A stretch of DNA of 64,000 nt from Alistipes putredinis DSM 17216 (GTDB taxonomy: Bacteria > Bacteroidota > Bacteroidia > Bacteroidales > Rikenellaceae), in assembly GCF_000154465.1 (NCBI RefSeq), contig NZ_DS499577.1, positions 990,013-1,054,012 on the forward strand, read 5' to 3'. The notes beneath the pieces were generated by a model, which saw only the letters and a list, made by a program, of their open reading frames with translations, was not told the origin of the DNA and did not search any database. Position 1 is the stretch's first letter, and the number at the start of each line of letters is the position of its first letter. The position numbers and the translations under genes are program-made. Shown piece by piece: positions 42,150-51,293 of this stretch.

Positions 42150-43982
42150 TTAAATAAAATATCGATAATCGTACGTTGCTCCATTATATTGATGCAGTAA
42201 ATTACCCACCTGTGCCAATGTATTAGAAGTGTCAATTGTTGCTGGCAATTTCGTATATAGATTGAATGAATTCCAATTCATCTTCGTAAATCCTATAATT
42301 TCAGAGGCAATAGTAGATAGATCTCCTTTACCATAATACTTAGTTATTTTTAGAGGAGCTGGAATACACCTGCCACCGGGATAGTAACGCCGTCCACCCC
42401 GAATTGATGGAACGACACCATGTGTCCATAGTAAAGCATTTCTTGATGACAATTTTATGCACGTTCCGCGCGATACCGGATATGAATCGTCAGAAATATT
42501 GTTGTCATAAACTCTTTGTGCTATAAATTTAGCATTGTATTCATAATTGATGGTTATCAAGTCGATGTCTTTAATTCCCGCTTGACTTAGCGCATGGGTA
42601 ATGCCTTCAATCTCTTCATTTCTAAATGGTGTTCGTTTATGAATGACAACCCGACGAGGTAATTTATCCATGGATTTAACGAACAATTCTCGTATAGTAA
42701 TTCCAAATTTGAAGGCTTCCTCATAAGTTAAATAAGGATTCTTTTTCCCATCAAATTGAGGTTGCTCAACTTTTGATAATTTGTATCTTAACCCTTGACC
42801 TTTTGCGTTGTATATATGGCTACAACCCAAAACGATGTCCACTTTTCCTTTACCATTTGTTTTGACGCTATAACCAATACCTGCATACGCCGTATCTGAA
42901 TCAAGACTGGCCAATGCCCAAGGGATACGCATTGCCTTAACAAATAAAGCTAATGACAACCACCAGCAGATTTCACATACCATTGGGTCCTTCAAAGTTT
43001 TTTCTTCTATGATTTGAGTTGTAAAACTGTGTTGAGCCGCATAAGCCTTTATATAGTTGTGCAAATCAAACGATTCTCCATCATGTTTGAACTGTTTGTG
43101 TAGACTCCAAGAAGTAGGAATGTAAATTACAACTACAATTCCTGGATATTTCTCGGCCAAACTACCGGCCTTATGACATATTGATTGCGCAAGGCTTATT
43201 GTATCTCTTGGTGTATCTTCTGTTTTTATCCACTTATCCGTATCGCTGTCCGGAATTTCTAATAATGTTTTATATATACTATGGAATCCTGTATATGGCT
43301 GAATGTAATCTGAATTATCGTTAGCTTGTATAGTTGTGTTTAAGCGTTGTAAAAAAGATTTCAAACTATTGGTGTGAGCATTAGGACAAATTACCCCCAG
43401 TCTTACATTTTGTGGCAAAACATCTTTTTGCCAAGAATCATAAGGCTTATGATTAGATAATCCTCTCATAGGATTTGAATCTAAAAAAGGCCTATCTGCA
43501 AATGTATTTACGAATTCCAATTCAGGTTCTTTGAGTTGAAGGCCCCAATAAATCGTTCTTCTATTATCATACGATCTTGAAAAATATCCTCGTTCAGTGC
43601 TGTCTTGATATTGTATTTCGGAAAATCCGCTATTGTTGCTTATTTGGAACTTAAATCCACTGCCAGAATTTTGAGGGAACTCAAAAATAAGACGTGCATT
43701 GCCAAATACGATATTTTCCCATTGAATAAGTTTATTGCTATATGCCTGGTTCCACATTTTATCCAGATATATCCGCGCATACTCCTGCTTTTTCTCTTTT
43801 GAAACCGAGCGTGGGTTTTCTATATATATTGTTGGCCGCAAGGAAAGCAGGGCGTATTTTTGCTGTGGCACAAAAATAAGTGAGCATTCTATCGCTTCAT
43901 GTAACAAGGTGCCATTATCATTTCTGAAAATATCTGAGCACCAAAGTGTATTATGTTTAACATCGACATTTAGACCTCGCAT
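42150..43982 (-). CDS. Short prokaryotic Argonaute with an inactive PIWI site
   Basis: 610 residues from ATG 43982; the frame is closed upstream by a stop. About 1-180 is an N-terminal, APAZ-like region (LLSLRPTIYIENPRS, DKMWNQAYSNKLIQWEN). About 190-345 is MID-like (VVVIYIPTSWSLHKQF). About 350-610 is PIWI-like (ALASLDSDTAYAGIG, RVVIHKRTPFRNEE, ending NSFNLYTKLPATID). The first catalytic Asp is present (D361), but the Asp normally found after the VVIH strand is Lys/Arg and the last acidic/His position is Asn, so no slicing is expected. Short Argonautes act with a separate SIR2- or TIR-APAZ effector; none is adjacent. AT-rich relative to the phage genes. Confidence 0.7.
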   Translation of the reverse strand: MRGLNVDVKHNTLWCSDIFRNDNGTLLHEAIECSLIFVPQQKYALLSLRPTIYIENPRSVSKEKKQEYARIYLDKMWNQAYSNKLIQWENIVFGNARLIFEFPQNSGSGFKFQISNNSGFSEIQYQDSTERGYFSRSYDNRRTIYWGLQLKEPELEFVNTFADRPFLDSNPMRGLSNHKPYDSWQKDVLPQNVRLGVICPNAHTNSLKSFLQRLNTTIQANDNSDYIQPYTGFHSIYKTLLEIPDSDTDKWIKTEDTPRDTISLAQSICHKAGSLAEKYPGIVVVIYIPTSWSLHKQFKHDGESFDLHNYIKAYAAQHSFTTQIIEEKTLKDPMVCEICWWLSLALFVKAMRIPWALASLDSDTAYAGIGYSVKTNGKGKVDIVLGCSHIYNAKGQGLRYKLSKVEQPQFDGKKNPYLTYEEAFKFGITIRELFVKSMDKLPRRVVIHKRTPFRNEEIEGITHALSQAGIKDIDLITINYEYNAKFIAQRVYDNNISDDSYPVSRGTCIKLSSRNALLWTHGVVPSIRGGRRYYPGGRCIPAPLKITKYYGKGDLSTIASEIIGFTKMNWNSFNLYTKLPATIDTSNTLAQVGNLLHQYNGATYDYRYFI

Positions 43983-44273
43983 TGCTGCAATACTTTGGAG
44001 CGTAGCCCTTAAGAACAGTTCTCTATAACTGCTTTTTCGTTCTATGTCCGATGCAAAATCTATTACTTCTTTCTAAAATAGGTTGTAACTCACTATGATA
44101 TATTGGCTTATTTGTAACCAATAAACGCCACTTCGGAGGCCGGGTAACAGACGGGTAACAGAATCGAATGAAAAACCCTCTCAACGCCCGATCTATCGGT
44201 CTGTCGAGAGGGGTATTCAACGCAACTGATACGGGGCTATCAGTACCGCAAAGATATTGAATTATTTGGATTT
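43983..44273. other. Intergenic interval with a tandem 11-bp repeat
   Basis: No gene. It holds two perfect adjacent copies of cgggtaacaga (44141-44151 and 44152-44162) and a terminator hairpin. It lies at the boundary between the Argonaute gene and the second phage block, so it may be an element junction. No longer repeat pair was noticed in the window. Confidence 0.45.
44170..44213 (-). terminator. Rho-independent terminator after the lipoprotein gene
   Basis: ccctctc (44176-44182)/gagaggg (44206-44212) with a small inner cgat/atcg stem; the minus strand continues with a five-T run. It ends the Mrr-lipoprotein transcription unit. Confidence 0.7.
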
Positions 44274-44771
44274 CTATTGCTTGGTGTAGATTATCGCATT
44301 CTCGGCCTCGGTCAAGCCATAATCCCACATTTTGAAAGAGGAGGCGTCGATGACCTTGATGTTGCGCTGATCTTCGCTGTTTACTACTTCGCCGTCCGTT
44401 CCGTATTCAAAGAATGAGATCGTCGGGATTGCTCCCTCATATTTTACGTCGATTGAGTAATAGCAGGTCGATGAGCCGCTGATCTCTTCAAATCGGGTGT
44501 CGGTTATGACGGCGGTTCCGTATGCTGTAAAATCCGGGAAAAGGATTACCGTCGGCTTGATCTCTTCCGGCTCGGAATAGGGCTGAAAGACGATGGTTTC
44601 CGTATAGGAACCGGCGGATGATAACTTATCCTCATGGAACCCGATATATCTGCCGTTCAAAGTCTGCCAAATCTGTTTGACGGTTTCGTTCATCTCCGGC
44701 TTTGGGGTATCGTCTTTGGAGCAAGCTGCGATGCAAAGGGATAGGAATAGAATAGATAAGAGTTTTTTCAT
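44274..44771 (-). CDS. Small lipoprotein
   Basis: 165 residues. A type II signal peptide with lipobox (LCIAACSK, Cys at about 18) sends the protein to the periplasmic side of a membrane. The mature part is a beta-rich domain of about 145 residues. SKDDTPKP after the Cys is typical of Bacteroidales surface-exported lipoproteins. It lies 13 nt after the Mrr-type gene. Could be a moron affecting the host surface. Confidence 0.7.
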   Translation of the reverse strand: MKKLLSILFLSLCIAACSKDDTPKPEMNETVKQIWQTLNGRYIGFHEDKLSSAGSYTETIVFQPYSEPEEIKPTVILFPDFTAYGTAVITDTRFEEISGSSTCYYSIDVKYEGAIPTISFFEYGTDGEVVNSEDQRNIKVIDASSFKMWDYGLTEAENAIIYTKQ

Positions 44772-44784
44772 AAGTATGATGGTT

Positions 44785-45642
44785 TTATGCTTTCAGAAAA
44801 TAAACGGGAATAATCGGGAGCAGGGCTTTGTCCTCCTCGCTCATGCGGTCGTAATAGCGAATCCATAGGTCGATGAACTCGTCGATGTCGATCAGACGCA
44901 GGCAACGATGCCCGTTGCGGGCCTCTTTCTTGGATTCGCTGGTGAATGTCCCCGATGTAACCAGCAGGCCGACCTCACCCTCTTTCACGAGAACCCCCAG
45001 CAGACTGCGGACGACATCGACGGAGATTGCAGAGGTCGGATAATGCTTGACCTGTACTTTCAACTGCGGGGCGGTCGTGCCGAGCGGGTCTCGGTAGGCG
45101 ATAATATCGACGCCGCCATCCTTGCCTTTCGGGGCGATGAACGGCGTGTAGTAACCCATTGCCCGCAACAGGGCGGCGACCAAATCCTGAAACTCGTAGG
45201 GGTTCTTTTTGATGATATACTCCCGAATGCCTTTCGATGCCTGACCTTGCAACATATCCAAATCATCGGGCTGATCCGCATTCTCCTCGATGACCGATAC
45301 CGCGTGCTCTTTCTGTATCTTGGAAAACTTGCCGTGAAAATCGGCGAAGAACTCTCCGGCTCCGGCGGCAAGAGCTTTCGCACCCTCTTCCGTCAGATGC
45401 CAAATCCCGCTCTTTTTGACGAGATACCCGACCTTGCCTACCTCTATCGAATAGAAGTTGAGATACGCTTTCCAGCGGATGACACCGCTCTTGGTTTCCT
45501 CTTTCTCATAATCGGTCAGCGGGAACGATGATGCGAGGGTTTCGTATATATCCGAAATCCTCATTTCGCCGCCGTTGGCCTCGATTGCTTTCATGGCGGC
45601 AAATACGATCTCCGCCTGCCTTGTTGGTTTCTTTTCGCTCAT
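44785..45642 (-). CDS. mrr: Mrr-type restriction endonuclease
   Basis: 285 residues. About 1-95 is the Mrr N-terminal winged helix (RWKAYLNFYSIEVGKVGYLVKK). About 165-270 is the nuclease domain: a conserved Glu-Phe-Gln helix, GKDGGVDIIA and VQVKHY form the D...QxK variant of the PD-(D/E)XK site. Mrr cuts modified (methylated) DNA in E. coli. In a phage or cargo position it would act against incoming modified DNA. The symbol is by family. Confidence 0.8.
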   Translation of the reverse strand: MSEKKPTRQAEIVFAAMKAIEANGGEMRISDIYETLASSFPLTDYEKEETKSGVIRWKAYLNFYSIEVGKVGYLVKKSGIWHLTEEGAKALAAGAGEFFADFHGKFSKIQKEHAVSVIEENADQPDDLDMLQGQASKGIREYIIKKNPYEFQDLVAALLRAMGYYTPFIAPKGKDGGVDIIAYRDPLGTTAPQLKVQVKHYPTSAISVDVVRSLLGVLVKEGEVGLLVTSGTFTSESKKEARNGHRCLRLIDIDEFIDLWIRYYDRMSEEDKALLPIIPVYFLKA

Positions 45643-45689
45643 GCTATCCGTAAATCAAACATTCGCTGCTGTTTCCGGATATGCACACA

Positions 45690-45845
45690 GAAAAGCGTGG
45701 GCGTTCCTGTCGGTTTAGAGGTATCGCCAAACACCTACGGACTAACAAGGAAATGCCCACGCATAACGCAGGCATTTACCATTGTTTTTTAAGTCCGTTG
45801 TGAAATTGGCGATTTCCTAAACCTTAAAAACAATAGCAAACGCTA
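45690..45845. repeat. Nested inverted-repeat element
   Basis: A cluster of dyads between convergent functions: gcgtgggc (45695-45702)/gcccacgc, ggtttag (45712-45718)/ctaaacc (45817-45823), atcgccaa/ttggcgat, acggact/agtccgt, and attgttttttaag/cttaaaaacaat. Folded as DNA it forms a long cruciform; as RNA it gives two hairpins whose loops can pair with each other. No ORF. It lies 50 nt upstream of the Mrr start and could regulate it, or be the relic of a small transposable element. Confidence 0.55.
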
Positions 45846-45932
45846 TAATATCAAAACTTTTTCAAAGGTACAAAAAGTTTCTGAAATTTGGAGCTATTAT
45901 TATAATCGGCTGTATTGTTCGCCTTTGCGCCC

Positions 45933-46421
45933 TCAAATAAACCTCCGAATCAAGGGAAAAATCTTTTTACGGAGCAGTACGAGAATGATGATAATTGTCA
46001 CCCAAAAACCGCGTATTTGCGTCTGTTGCCACCATGTCAATTTGCGCTCTACCTCGACGATCTTTTCAACCTCGACCTCCCGATCCCGATAAACGATGCT
46101 GTCCCGATATTCTATCGGCCGCTGCGTCGGTATTTCCCGATCGTCCGTCTTGTTTTCGAGCGAGTGGGATAGCGACCCGTCGGGGTTGATCCTTGCGTCC
46201 GATACCGCTGCCGAGGTTTCGAGGTGGCTCGAATCTTGGCGGACGGTCTGCTCGGTTCGCTCGGCCGGCAGTTGCACCCGTACCGTGTCGGGAATCCATA
46301 TTGTGCGATGCCTGATCTCGACATGCAGGCTGTCCCGCGTCCCGGTCGAGGTCGTCAGATGTTTGCACGGGCAGCAGGCCGACAGCAAACCGATGATAAG
46401 GCACAAAATCAGCGTTCTCAT
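45933..46421 (-). CDS. Spanin-like lysis lipoprotein
   Basis: 162 residues. N-terminal lipobox (GLLSACCPC), a Glu-rich helical middle with VEKIVEVERK, and a C-terminal transmembrane helix with basic end (VTIIIILVLLRKKIF). A lipoprotein plus membrane anchor in one chain is the unimolecular-spanin arrangement that bridges the two membranes at lysis. It follows the endolysin gene with an ATGA overlap. Confidence 0.65.
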   Translation of the reverse strand: MRTLILCLIIGLLSACCPCKHLTTSTGTRDSLHVEIRHRTIWIPDTVRVQLPAERTEQTVRQDSSHLETSAAVSDARINPDGSLSHSLENKTDDREIPTQRPIEYRDSIVYRDREVEVEKIVEVERKLTWWQQTQIRGFWVTIIIILVLLRKKIFPLIRRFI

Positions 46422-46876
46422 ACGATTTCGATTTGGATTGGTTCGCCCCGGTCGGAGGCCGTTTTGAGCATGTCATAGACCCGTCGGAATGTCGCCGTCG
46501 AGTTCAGCACCTTGCCGACCTCCTTGTTTTCGCCGACCAATATGCACCCCGCGCTATCCTCGGCGGTATTGCCGATATGGATCAGGATGCCGTCGAACTC
46601 CGGCACATTGAGCAGCCGAGGCAGGTAGCCGTCGCAGAATTTGTACTGCGCCTGATCCTTATACTTCGGGGATTGGACTTTCAGCGTGATGTCGTATGTC
46701 CCGTAGGGGATAGCGGTTGCGGCATACACTTTCTTTTCGCCATTGTCGAACCGCCCGTTTTTGTTCAGGTCTCGCACGGCATCTTCGATGGTGTCGCAGA
46801 CCTTTTGCCCGTCGATGTAGAGCCAGCCGATGGTATAGGTCGGCTTCAATGCGATGCGTTTCAAAAGTAGTTTCAT
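46418..46876 (-). CDS. DUF5675-type lysis/peptidase-like protein
   Basis: 152 residues from ATG 46876, which overlaps the previous stop (ATGA). Motifs: TIGWLYIDGQKVCDTIEDAVRD near the start and IPEFDGILIHIGNTAEDSAGCILVGE-like sequence (LIHIGNTAEDSAGCI) at about 100, typical of DUF5675, found with phage lysis genes. The His and Cys of this block may be catalytic. Proposed endolysin role is inference from context. Confidence 0.7.
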   Translation of the reverse strand: MKLLLKRIALKPTYTIGWLYIDGQKVCDTIEDAVRDLNKNGRFDNGEKKVYAATAIPYGTYDITLKVQSPKYKDQAQYKFCDGYLPRLLNVPEFDGILIHIGNTAEDSAGCILVGENKEVGKVLNSTATFRRVYDMLKTASDRGEPIQIEIV

Positions 46877-47145
46877 AGCCACGCGAAAATTTGAATGATG
46901 AAACCTCCGGCCATTGTATAGGCCAAGTCAAGCCAATCCCATCCTTTGTAGCGGTATTGGTCGAAAGCCTCTTTTGCCACCCCTGCGATGGCGGCGAATA
47001 AGACGCATATTTCAGCCGTATAGGGAATGACAAGGGCGAAAAAGGCTGCGATTACCGCACCTGCAATGAGGTGCAGGAGTTTGTCGGATGGAATACTCCC
47101 CAGCCATTTCAAGATGGCGGTCAGAATATTTTTGATAGTTTCCAT
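46873..47145 (-). CDS. Holin-like membrane protein
   Basis: 90 residues with two to three hydrophobic helices (LLHLIAGAVIAAFFALVIPYTAEICVLFAAIAG and a C-terminal IIQIFAWL) and a charged middle (KEAFDQYRYKG). It lies directly upstream of the DUF5675 gene. Small size and lysis-cassette position suggest a holin. Confidence 0.65.
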   Translation of the reverse strand: METIKNILTAILKWLGSIPSDKLLHLIAGAVIAAFFALVIPYTAEICVLFAAIAGVAKEAFDQYRYKGWDWLDLAYTMAGGFIIQIFAWL

Positions 47146-47157
47146 GATGTTGTGATG

Positions 47158-47832
47158 TTAGTTGGATAATAGGGTTGCTACCTGAATACCGCACTTGCGA
47201 ATAGCCTTGCCGACAGCGGAGGCGTCCATCTGTTTTTGTCCGCAAAATGATATGCCGATTGCTCCGAGCGGCTTTTCTCCTGCATATAGGGCGAGAATGG
47301 CGACCTCGTTCACGTTATTCGACTTGAACTTGAAATACATTCGTTCGTCGATCTCCTTGATCGTTTCGATAGCTCCCCAATAAAATCCGTCGTCAAAGAC
47401 TTTCCCGATAAAAGGGTATTTCGATAGCTGAAAATCAGTATATTCATCATCGACGTTATTGATGCCGTCAGCGACCTCTTCGATTCGCATATCGCCGTAT
47501 AGGAACGGTAATCCTGATGATAGGTTTTTGCTCCCATTATGCAGCTCTATGAGCCATGTACGGTCGGCATCGAGCGCATATAAGAGTTTGCGCAGCATCA
47601 GACGAATATCCGCATCTACCTGAATGCGCTTGGCTACCGATTCATCATGTTGCTCTGCTTGGATTGATTCGACTTTATCCAGCACATAGTGCGGATTGGT
47701 GATAGTAAGGATGACAAACCCCGTGAGGAGTAAAAGCAAAAGCACTCGCAGAAAGCGGAAGAACCCGTATTTTTCCTCCATTTTGAGCAGCTTTTCGAGC
47801 CACCCGATTCCCTTTTCGATTTTCTGTTCCAT
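47158..47832 (-). CDS. Membrane-anchored protein with GAF-like domain
   Basis: 224 residues: a single transmembrane helix at about 28-46 (VLLLLLLTGFVILTIT), then a helix, then a domain of about 150 residues (DRTWLIELHNGSKNLSSGLPFLYGDM and a GAIGISFCG strand) that resembles a GAF sensor fold. It lies between the large tail gene and the holin. Possibly controls lysis timing; function not known. Confidence 0.55.
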   Translation of the reverse strand: MEQKIEKGIGWLEKLLKMEEKYGFFRFLRVLLLLLLTGFVILTITNPHYVLDKVESIQAEQHDESVAKRIQVDADIRLMLRKLLYALDADRTWLIELHNGSKNLSSGLPFLYGDMRIEEVADGINNVDDEYTDFQLSKYPFIGKVFDDGFYWGAIETIKEIDERMYFKFKSNNVNEVAILALYAGEKPLGAIGISFCGQKQMDASAVGKAIRKCGIQVATLLSN

Positions 47833-47900
47833 AATAGGTTTAGATTTATGACAAAAGTAGTGAATAATACCTAATAGGTACTATATGGGCGAAAATAATT

Positions 47901-50867
47901 TTACTCTTTCGTTGAATATCTGGTGAAATTCTTTAATACCCATCCTCCTTTGATATTGACAAAATCCATCATTTCGCCGGGGGACAATGCCCCGACTTGC
48001 GTATAGGAGCTTTTCGTCCCTTTAACCACCGTGCAAGGGTATCTGCTGGAATTATACAGCGAGCAGTTATAGCCGTCATAGTCGTCATTCGTCTCCATCA
48101 AAACACCGAATTGCGCTCCGGAGGTCAAGTCCATGTAGCAATTTTCCGAAACCTCCAAAACGGTTGTAAAGACCAATGGCGGACAATATGTCGGCACGTA
48201 TATCGTCTTGTATGACCCGCTCGTTTCAAAGTAATTGGAAACGCATCGTCCGTCCTTATATACTCGGAACTTGGCTCGGTTGCCCTCCATTGCAGAGGGC
48301 GTTTTCGCGGTAAAGTCGATTCCGGTATTGCGTTGATAGGTTTCGCCCGTTGTGGATAATGCGAAAATTTGCGCCCCTACGATATTCGTTACAGTTCCTA
48401 CGACAGAGCCTTTATTGTCGAAACAATTATCCCCATTGCTCGGCGTCGCGCTTTGGGTGTAGATATGGGTATAGCTATTGCTTGTCCATCCGTAATACTC
48501 TACATTCCCTTGCTGTGCTCCTGCGAATATCAACGGGTAGTCATCCTCGGAGGTCGGATTATAACCGCAAAGAGCCGCTATTACGTTTTTCAATGCGTCT
48601 CTCACTCCCACGAATCCCGAAAGGGCAACACCTCCGTCTATTTCGGTCGTTGCATCTTTGAAAGCCTCTTTGAGATAATCCAAATCTGTCCGTTCGAGGT
48701 CGGCAACATCTTTCAGGCTTCCATCCGAGGCGATGAATTTGATATTGCCTCCGATTTCTCCCAGCAGCAGGTCGAAATATGTTTTGCCGTCGGACGATAC
48801 GATCTTATCCGTCGTAATCCGACCGGGCAGAATCTCCGAGAACCCGTAGAGCGAAACATAGCTTCGTTCGCCGTCGTATTCGCTGTTCAGAATGCCGACC
48901 AGCAGATGATAATACCCTGCGACATCGGTCATCTTGATCGCCCTGTCAGATAGGAGAAAATCGCCCTTTACGGTGGTGTCCGTGCGGCTGACTTTGGCAT
49001 AGAGATAATATTTCTTTGCTCCGTTGTCGAGGTACGGCGAAAGGTATTCGTTCATCTCCCAAACCTTGTACTCCGAATCGGCATGAGAGGACGAGATCGT
49101 GCCGATGCCGAGCGTCATGTGCTGGATGAATCCGTGCGGGATATGCAACTGCTTCGCCGTGTTGTCGTAGGTGATACCGTCGCCTACCGCTGTGAGGTCG
49201 GTCTTGCTGGCGACGAACCGGAATTGCAGGCTCTCATCCCCGACGAGCATCATCATCGTCTGCACGGTCAGCGGATTGATAGAGTTCGTGAAGTTGTCGA
49301 GCATCGAATCTTCCAACATCGCCATCGTTTCCTTGACATCGCGGAACCGACGCTTGGTATAGCTTACGGCGTTGCGGATGCTGTTATCTGTCGCCACCTC
49401 GTTTTGGCCGATCTCCCGAAGTTGCGACGATACGCTCTTGCCTGAAACCGAGTTCGAGATTTCGAGGACGGGAGCATACGGCGAGGTGAGAAATTCCTTG
49501 ATACCCGTGATGCGGATCGGAATGCCGTCGGGGGCGAACTGCTCATCGGTGAACAGAACATATCCGCCGACTTTCAGCCGCCCGCCGACACGGAGCCAAT
49601 TCTTTTTCGCCCACAGCCCTTGCAGAGTGCCGGTAAAGGTGAATTTCTGATCTTCGTTCTCATAGAGTTTGCGGGCCGCTTCGCGGAACATATCCCATGA
49701 TGCCCCAGTCTTATCCGTATTGTTACAGATATAGGAATCCGGCAGCATGATACCGAAAATGGCGTAGGTGTCGCCGACGGCGGGACTGAATGTTTCGTTC
49801 GGCATCGTAACCCCGTCGATTTCCTGCGGCACGAGTTCAAAGCGGCGTTCCGAGTGATTGTATTTGAACTCGAACTGCTTGTCGTCGCCCGCGAGCATCC
49901 CCTTTTGGAAGATGATCGTCGCCGTCTCGCCCTCGATGACATAATCGTTGAAATTCAGCTCTGCGGGGATGGAATTGTCGATGATGTCGTAGAAATTCTT
50001 TCCTGCGTCGATGCACTCGACCGCCGATACTGTTCCCACGCGCGAGGGGTATATCTCGGAGCAATCGAGGCTGTCCTCCTTGACTGCATCGGAAACTTTG
50101 TCGATGCGCTCGATGGAATATCCCTCTGCGTCGGATTGATAGATGCGGCCCTCATAAACGAGCGTCTGCGACTTCGGCAACAACAATTCCGCTGAGCCGT
50201 ATTTTGAGCGGTCGATATTACGATCTCCGCCCTGAACATAGAGCCGTTTGATCGGCAATTCATCGCTCTGCGTGGTGCGCCCGACACCCGGCTCGAAGCC
50301 GTTACCCTTGCCGTATGCGAGCGGCAGGGGATCATCCTTGAAATACTCGACTTTATGCAATGAAATCGTATAGTCGTTGATTTCCCACTCGGTCTCGAAT
50401 TTGTTTGCGACATCCTGCAATGCAGCATCGACGTAGGTGTGGTTGAACTCGACCGTCTGCTCCGCCGCATCGAGGCATTCGCCGACTTTCCAAACTCCGG
50501 CTCCGTCGCGCTGGTTGAGATTCCAAACGATAGCTTCGACGAGTTCGTGGGGCTTGGCGCACATCGACCATTTGAGGCGTTTATCGACGGGATTACGCAT
50601 CTTATACAGGCTCATGTTGTCCTCCAATGTTCCGAGGGTAAGAGTGTATTCGATATTGCGGGTTCCGTTCTTCTTGATGTTTTCCGGCGATCCGAGTTTG
50701 TATTTCACGCCTTGATACTCGCACCATGCCCCGACGGGAATTTCGACAAATTCCGATAGGGAGAATTTCAGGACGAGTTGCGGCTTGGACATGAGGGAGC
50801 GATAGCGGTAGCTGCTATCGCTCTCCTGTACGTCCAATGTCGTGTTGTTGAAATGCAGGGTCAGCAT
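47901..50867 (-). CDS. Large tail protein (fibre/tail tip of the second phage)
   Basis: 988 residues. The N-terminal third (LTLHFNNTTLDVQESDSSYRYRSL, KPQLVLKFSL) is a hub-like domain as in siphovirus tail-tip proteins, followed by a long strand-rich part and an Ig-like/fibre C-terminus. It follows the DGR and precedes the lysis genes in transcription order. Likely a tail-associated structural or cell-puncturing protein. Confidence 0.6.
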   Translation of the reverse strand: MLTLHFNNTTLDVQESDSSYRYRSLMSKPQLVLKFSLSEFVEIPVGAWCEYQGVKYKLGSPENIKKNGTRNIEYTLTLGTLEDNMSLYKMRNPVDKRLKWSMCAKPHELVEAIVWNLNQRDGAGVWKVGECLDAAEQTVEFNHTYVDAALQDVANKFETEWEINDYTISLHKVEYFKDDPLPLAYGKGNGFEPGVGRTTQSDELPIKRLYVQGGDRNIDRSKYGSAELLLPKSQTLVYEGRIYQSDAEGYSIERIDKVSDAVKEDSLDCSEIYPSRVGTVSAVECIDAGKNFYDIIDNSIPAELNFNDYVIEGETATIIFQKGMLAGDDKQFEFKYNHSERRFELVPQEIDGVTMPNETFSPAVGDTYAIFGIMLPDSYICNNTDKTGASWDMFREAARKLYENEDQKFTFTGTLQGLWAKKNWLRVGGRLKVGGYVLFTDEQFAPDGIPIRITGIKEFLTSPYAPVLEISNSVSGKSVSSQLREIGQNEVATDNSIRNAVSYTKRRFRDVKETMAMLEDSMLDNFTNSINPLTVQTMMMLVGDESLQFRFVASKTDLTAVGDGITYDNTAKQLHIPHGFIQHMTLGIGTISSSHADSEYKVWEMNEYLSPYLDNGAKKYYLYAKVSRTDTTVKGDFLLSDRAIKMTDVAGYYHLLVGILNSEYDGERSYVSLYGFSEILPGRITTDKIVSSDGKTYFDLLLGEIGGNIKFIASDGSLKDVADLERTDLDYLKEAFKDATTEIDGGVALSGFVGVRDALKNVIAALCGYNPTSEDDYPLIFAGAQQGNVEYYGWTSNSYTHIYTQSATPSNGDNCFDNKGSVVGTVTNIVGAQIFALSTTGETYQRNTGIDFTAKTPSAMEGNRAKFRVYKDGRCVSNYFETSGSYKTIYVPTYCPPLVFTTVLEVSENCYMDLTSGAQFGVLMETNDDYDGYNCSLYNSSRYPCTVVKGTKSSYTQVGALSPGEMMDFVNIKGGWVLKNFTRYSTKE

Positions 50868-50876
50868 GATCTGATT

Positions 50877-51293
50877 TTATTCGATGTTCAGCTCGGCGCA
50901 GTCTGCGTCGATTTGGGCTTTCAACGCGGCTCTCGCTGCGAGAAAGTCCTTGTACGAGGCGATCTTCGCCTTTGCCTCGTCGCTCGACTTGGAGCCGCCA
51001 TATACGCCGAGATTGGCGGCGTTGTACTCGTTGATGAGCTTCTGCTCGTAGTTGGCATCCCACATTGCACGGATGACGGCCTCCGTGATCTTGTTGCTCG
51101 ATACGGAAGCCCATACGATTACCTCATAGCAGGAATACTGCGTGCGCGAACTTTCGGCGGCGGGCTGATCTTCGCCCTCTGCCATGATCTGCTGCGGTGC
51201 GGCCTCTTCCTGAATATCCCAACGGTAGATGTAGCTTCCGTTGCCTACGGCCTCGAATTTAGACGGCCTTGCATCGTAATACGAACGTGTCAT
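50877..51293 (-). CDS. Small phage protein downstream of the DGR RT
   Basis: 138 residues; helical with a long charged C-terminal segment (LAARAALKAQIDADCAELN). It overlaps the last codons of the RT gene by 35 nt. Not recognised; a fibre chaperone is possible. Confidence 0.5.
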   Translation of the reverse strand: MTRSYYDARPSKFEAVGNGSYIYRWDIQEEAAPQQIMAEGEDQPAAESSRTQYSCYEVIVWASVSSNKITEAVIRAMWDANYEQKLINEYNAANLGVYGGSKSSDEAKAKIASYKDFLAARAALKAQIDADCAELNIE

